A stretch of DNA of 64,000 nt. Source: Cryptomeria japonica. Lineage: Eukaryota; Streptophyta; Pinopsida; Cupressales; Cupressaceae. The stretch lies in assembly GCF_030272615.1 (NCBI RefSeq), contig NC_081406.1:173360861-173424860 (forward strand), read 5' to 3'. The position numbers and the translations under genes are program-made. Of this stretch, positions 60,401 to 64,000 are shown one piece after another (position 1 is the first letter of the stretch; every line of letters begins with the position of its first letter). The notes beneath the pieces are model-generated. The model did not search any database, was not told where the DNA came from, and saw nothing but the letters and a program-made list of their open reading frames with translations.

Positions 60401-60920
60401 GCTAGATACTACAATGATATATAGTGATGAGTTCCCTCCCAAGATCAGTGACACTAAAGACATGGTGGAGGTAATGAATGCAGCTTATGCATTTTTCACA
60501 GGGAAGGATGTGCTTATAAATGAAAAATTGCAGACATTTGGGGAAGATTATAATAAATTGGTGCCTTCAATTTATGGTAGTAATGGAGATTTGAAATCAG
60601 TTTCTAATTGGACCAGTGAATTTGATTTGATTTTGGAGCAAGAAGAAATAATCAAGCATGTAAATGAACAGGTTGATGCTGATTTCCTTAACGGTCTACT
60701 TGATTCACTGTTCAAGGTTGAGGTTGACCATGCAAAGTTTATTGTTGAGTCCACGATAGTTACAAATGCTAGATGGGTAGATTTAGTTGCAAAGTTGGAA
60801 GAGGTAAAGGCATTCAGTTGGCCAACAGACAAAGAGGTGGACAGGTGGTAAGCCATGCTAAAGCCAAAGAAGAAATCTCAGCCTCAGGTTGACGTTGCTA
60901 CCCAAGATTCCTCACAGTAA
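57424..60920 (+). pseudogene. Unrecognised polyprotein of about 1165 codons, decayed
   Basis: ATG 57424 to TAA 60918-60920. Frame 1 is used to about 58850 and frame 3 after one 1-nt-class shift. In-frame stops: TAG 57430, TAA 57973, TAG 58558, TAG 58576, TAG 59160, TAG 59400, TAA 59427, TAG 59718, TGA 60378, TAA 60849. Seen: a KPKPKPKPK tract and Gly-rich start, an aromatic-rich globular part (FHYFWKN, ASFVEAFQI, FDITPFHHYMH), an acidic/basic middle (EEVQERRRKWKNL-like), and a C-terminal coiled coil near 60000-60220 (EELVELKEKIA, MEEYVGKIEKLEKE). A ctcctgcag site just before the ATG suggests a 5' untranslated intron. No polymerase, protease or transposase motif is found. It is flanked by GCGAG-type repeats on both sides, which suggests a mobile or repeated origin. 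Function unknown. Confidence 0.7.
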
Positions 60921-62800
60921 TCCTAAGTTTGTTGAATCCTCAGGTTGAGGTTGCCACTTTTATTGATCAATGATGTTGAACTTGAAAACTCTTATATTAA
61001 TATAGTTATAATAGCTCAACTATTCAAGAATTTGATAAGTGCATAGTTGAATCGCATTGTGAATTTACTTTCTAATATCATTATGAATATAATATCAATA
61101 TCATTTGTAGTTTGAGCAATGCGATCTTCACATAATTGTCTTTGTGTTGAATTTATGTTTTCACTGTGAATTGAATGGTCAAGGGTTTTTCAGTTTACAT
61201 ATGAATCTGGGTTGTGTAACTGTATGTAATGGCATTATTCATAATTTCATTCCTATTTATCTGCAAATGAATCTTATATTTTATACATATGAATCTGGGT
61301 TTAGTAACTGTATGTAATGGCATTATTGTGGTGTTTAATACTTTCATTCTTAATACTCTTATGATTTTATATGCTATTGATGTTTATGTAATATATATGG
61401 AGGTGTTCTATGACTATCTATAAACCGCCCACCAATTACAATGAGGTGAATCCTTAATTATTTAATATGATTCCAGACTATCAGAAATTTTGCATTCCTG
61501 GGCATAATAGGATTAGGAAGCATTAAATGAAAAATTACATACACCATAACAATGCAACAAATGAAAAAAATTAAATCTCATGATTCTGATCATTTGAAAG
61601 AGATAGAATTATACACAAAATAAATTTATATATAACTCCTTCAAGAACCTGCACAAACAAAGCTTGACACTAAATGCTTTTCATTTTCTCTATAAATGAC
61701 TATACAGTATACAACTTTCTCCCATCACCTAGAGTCTAGAATCACTACTGGAACCAGAAAAGGAACCCTAATGACTATACAACTTGCAAAACTGCTTGAG
61801 CCATGCCATTATCACCCTAATGCCTTCATTTCAGATGGAATGTGAGATGTTACGTTCTGTCCAAGGCCAACAGATCATTTCCAAATAGAGGAGGAAGCCT
61901 TCATGCCCAGGAACAGAGAAAATGGAAAGAGGAACCTGAGCCTTCATGCCCACGATTAGGGAAAGTGGAATCAGGAGCTTCAGGGTAAATGTAATCTGTT
62001 GGGGGGGGGTTGCAGCTTCCATGTCATCACAAAGATGATTGGCTGCCACTCCCCACCCAAACAAATCCTTCTTTCATTCCTCTACAAGCTCCTTCTTCAA
62101 ACCCCTTGCCATCCTATGATAGAGTACAAGCAGAGGATGTGCCATGCTTGGCCCTTCTTGACAAAAAAGGCTTTCACACCCCCTCTGGAAATCCTTCTCA
62201 CTTTCACAACCCCTCTGACAATAAACAAACTCACACAAAAGAAAACAAAAAAACACCCATCCGGTATCACAGAGCACACAACAAGTACAACTCCATGCAC
62301 GATCCTGCTCAAACATCATCTTCCTTTCTGAGGAAAAAAACCACTCTCAGAAAATGAAAAAGGTTTATTTTTTCTTCTACCAATTAAGTCACCACTCCAT
62401 TGTATTTATAACATTTTCACACTTCATTTGGTGATGCTCATTCTACATTCATGTGAAAAATTATCATTTTGGTGGTTTTCAACATGACTGTAGACTCTAG
62501 ATTCCTAGAAGTCATCATCATGCCTATCAAATCCATTGCATCCTACTAAGGCTCATCTATTGTGAATGATTTTGTTTTGATTTTATTCCTCCTTGATTGG
62601 ACAAATTCTGCTTCAAAATACCTGACAACAAGCAACCTAAGCTCTTATTTATTAGAGAAATCCGTGATCTCCCATCTCTAACTCAGAAGCTATCAAATCC
62701 TTTTATGCCTTTGAAACCATCGTCCTCGCTTGTCTAATCAACCTCGACTCAAGAGAAACCTTCAAACTAGTCCCTCAGGAACAAGTCAACATCCAAGCCT
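60921..62800. other. 3' region of unknown frame, no gene supported
   Basis: AT-rich start, then mixed sequence. TATGAATCTGGGTT..TAACTGTATGTAATGGCATT is duplicated 88 nt apart (61201 and 61289). GCCTTCATGCCCA occurs twice near 61890 and 61940. Short frames on both strands around 61830-62350 overlap each other and none is convincing. Confidence 0.45.
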
Positions 62801-62804
62801 TAAA

Positions 62805-63200
62805 AATTTTAGGTTGCGAGCTAGCGACCAGATAGTTTGTGGTTAAGTTTTCTGGTTATTGCCAACTCATGAGGTAAAATGTTTGAAGACGTGATCAAGC
62901 CGCGAGTTGGTGACAATTGGTTTGGGTTTACATCGCGAGGTCTCTAGCTTTTTGGGTGTTAGCATTTTATGTTATCGAGCTGGACATTGTTAGTGAAATT
63001 GCTCTGGTTGCGAGGTCTCGAGTTGGTCTGAGATAAACAGTTTTATGTTGGGGAGTACGCGACAAGGGTTAAAGTTACCACTATCTCCAAGTCATTGTGG
63101 TGACGAGGACTTAACATTTGTGGTCAAGAATTGGCGAGTGCCAGTTCAGTTTCCCTCATTCGCTAGATCTCGAGGTTAAGAAGGCTTAGCATTTTCAGCT
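62805..63200. repeat. GCGAG-type repeat, right side
   Basis: Words such as GGTTGCGAGCTAGCGAC, CCGCGAGTTGGTGAC and GTTGCGAGGTCTCGAG resemble the block at 55741-57310 in style but do not align base by base over long distances. It brackets the unknown frame on its 3' side. Confidence 0.6.
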
Positions 63201-63294
63201 TGCGAGTTGGAGATAGAGAGAGTTGATGACTGTGAGAGGCAGAGAGTTGATGACTATGTGCCACGTGTTTTAATCACTTAAAGTTAATATCTTA

Positions 63295-63480
63295 AAATCG
63301 CCAAAATTTTATTTTTATGGTTTGAAAATTGCTTGAAATCGCCAATATTTTATTTTTATGGTTTGAAAATAGCTTGAAATCGCCAATATTTTATTTTTAT
63401 GGTTTGAAAATAGCATGAAATCGCCAATATTTTATTTTTATGGTTTGAAAATAGGTTGAAATCACCAATGCAAATATTTT
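63295..63480 (+). repeat. 41-nt tandem repeat
   Basis: AAATCGCCAATATTTTATTT units start at 63295, 63336, 63377 and 63418, with a final partial unit at 63459, exactly 41 nt apart. Confidence 0.97.
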
Positions 63481-63719
63481 TCTGGTTTTAAAATCATTAC
63501 CATTCGCCCATGCAATTATTTTTTGGGTTTTAAAAATAGTACAATTCGCCAAGATTTTTCACAAACTTTGAGCGATCATGGCTAATTCACCAATGGAGAT
63601 TATTATTTTTCTCCGTAAACCGCAAAATTTTGCCAATAAAATTAAAATTTTCCTCGGAATTATACAACTTTTGCCAGGTTTTTACACCTTGTCCAAGGGG
63701 GGGGTTTCTTAAAGTTTTC

Positions 63720-64000
63720 CCTGGTGTCCTAAAGGGTCATGGGAAACCATATGACCCCTAAGGAAAACATATGACCTCTTACGACACCATATTGGCTCGT
63801 TATAGGTCCTATGGTGTCCTAAGGGGTCATATTGTGTCCTACGACCCCTTAGGATGACATATGACCCCTTAAGACACCAAAGTTTGTCGTTATGGGTCAT
63901 ATTGTGTCCTAAGAAGTCATAGTGTCTCATATGACCCCTTTAAGATATCATATAACCCCTTAGGACACAATATGACCCTTCACGACTATACGATGTCATT
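63720..64000. repeat. Minisatellite of inverted 20-nt units, block 3 (runs off the window)
   Basis: Same 20-nt unit and the same higher-order words as block 2 (for example ACACCATATTGGCTCGTTAT, close to ACACCATATTGGGTCGTTAT). It starts after a G-run at 63698-63706 and continues beyond 64000. Confidence 0.93.

Noticed and set aside
52482-60920. Reassignment of UAG/UAA to glutamine
   Set aside because: The many in-frame TAG codons invite this idea, but the HIPP gene and the gag frame end normally, plants use the standard nuclear code, and TGA stops are also frequent.
61831-62357. Overlapping frames on both strands (up to 115 codons)
   Set aside because: Mutually overlapping, without domains, and rich in simple residues; probably chance frames in a locally repeated stretch.

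Overview
This window looks like nuclear DNA of a land plant with a large, repeat-dominated, strongly methylated genome; a gymnosperm is my best guess (inference from low gene density, long satellites and decayed elements). Plant features seen directly are Ty1/copia sequence, a spliced HIPP-type heavy-metal-domain gene with a C-terminal CaaX box, a plant DUF4283 fragment, a ZNF862-like hAT transposase and a long-LTR retrotransposon with a gag gene only. The only intact ordinary host gene I can support is the HIPP gene at 11508-12086 (minus). Its tandem twin at 4798-5387 has a premature stop.

Layout. 1-3159: 3' part of a Ty1/copia element with its LTR, inserted into a DUF4283 reading frame (to 3449). 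3917-10050 and 10509-15809: direct tandem duplication of about 6 kb, each copy with one HIPP gene; copy B holds a 500-N assembly gap where copy A has GA microsatellites. 18198-38555: the most interesting object, a DNA transposon of about 20.4 kb (about 12.8 kb without a nested retrotransposon). Its 35-bp terminal inverted repeats match at 31 positions and are flanked by TAAT on both sides. Inside are a minisatellite built from inverted 20-nt units, TTGGC palindromes, a degraded DDE-like transposase gene (22900-25231, plus), seven exact 359-nt satellite units, a 110-nt tandem repeat, and a convergent multi-exon gene of unknown function (38251 to 28624, minus). An intron of that gene is split by a 7.6-kb LTR element (29432-37019) with a TTTAC target duplication and one long gag/protease-like frame.

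38556-50220 is AT-rich DNA with an L22e-like fragment, a SINE-like sequence and an LTR remnant. 50360-51724 and 63720-64000 carry the same minisatellite family as the big transposon and bracket 12 kb that contains a hAT transposase pseudogene (52482-55265), GCGAG-rich repeats, and a decayed reading frame of about 1165 codons that I do not recognise (57424-60920).

Across six unrelated element genes the reading frames are broken by about 40 in-frame stops (22 TAG, 11 TGA, 7 TAA by my count) but only three or four frameshifts, and the 359-nt satellite units differ at CpG positions without any length change. Together this points to decay dominated by deamination of methylated cytosine. All coordinates come from reading by eye; no similarity search was run.
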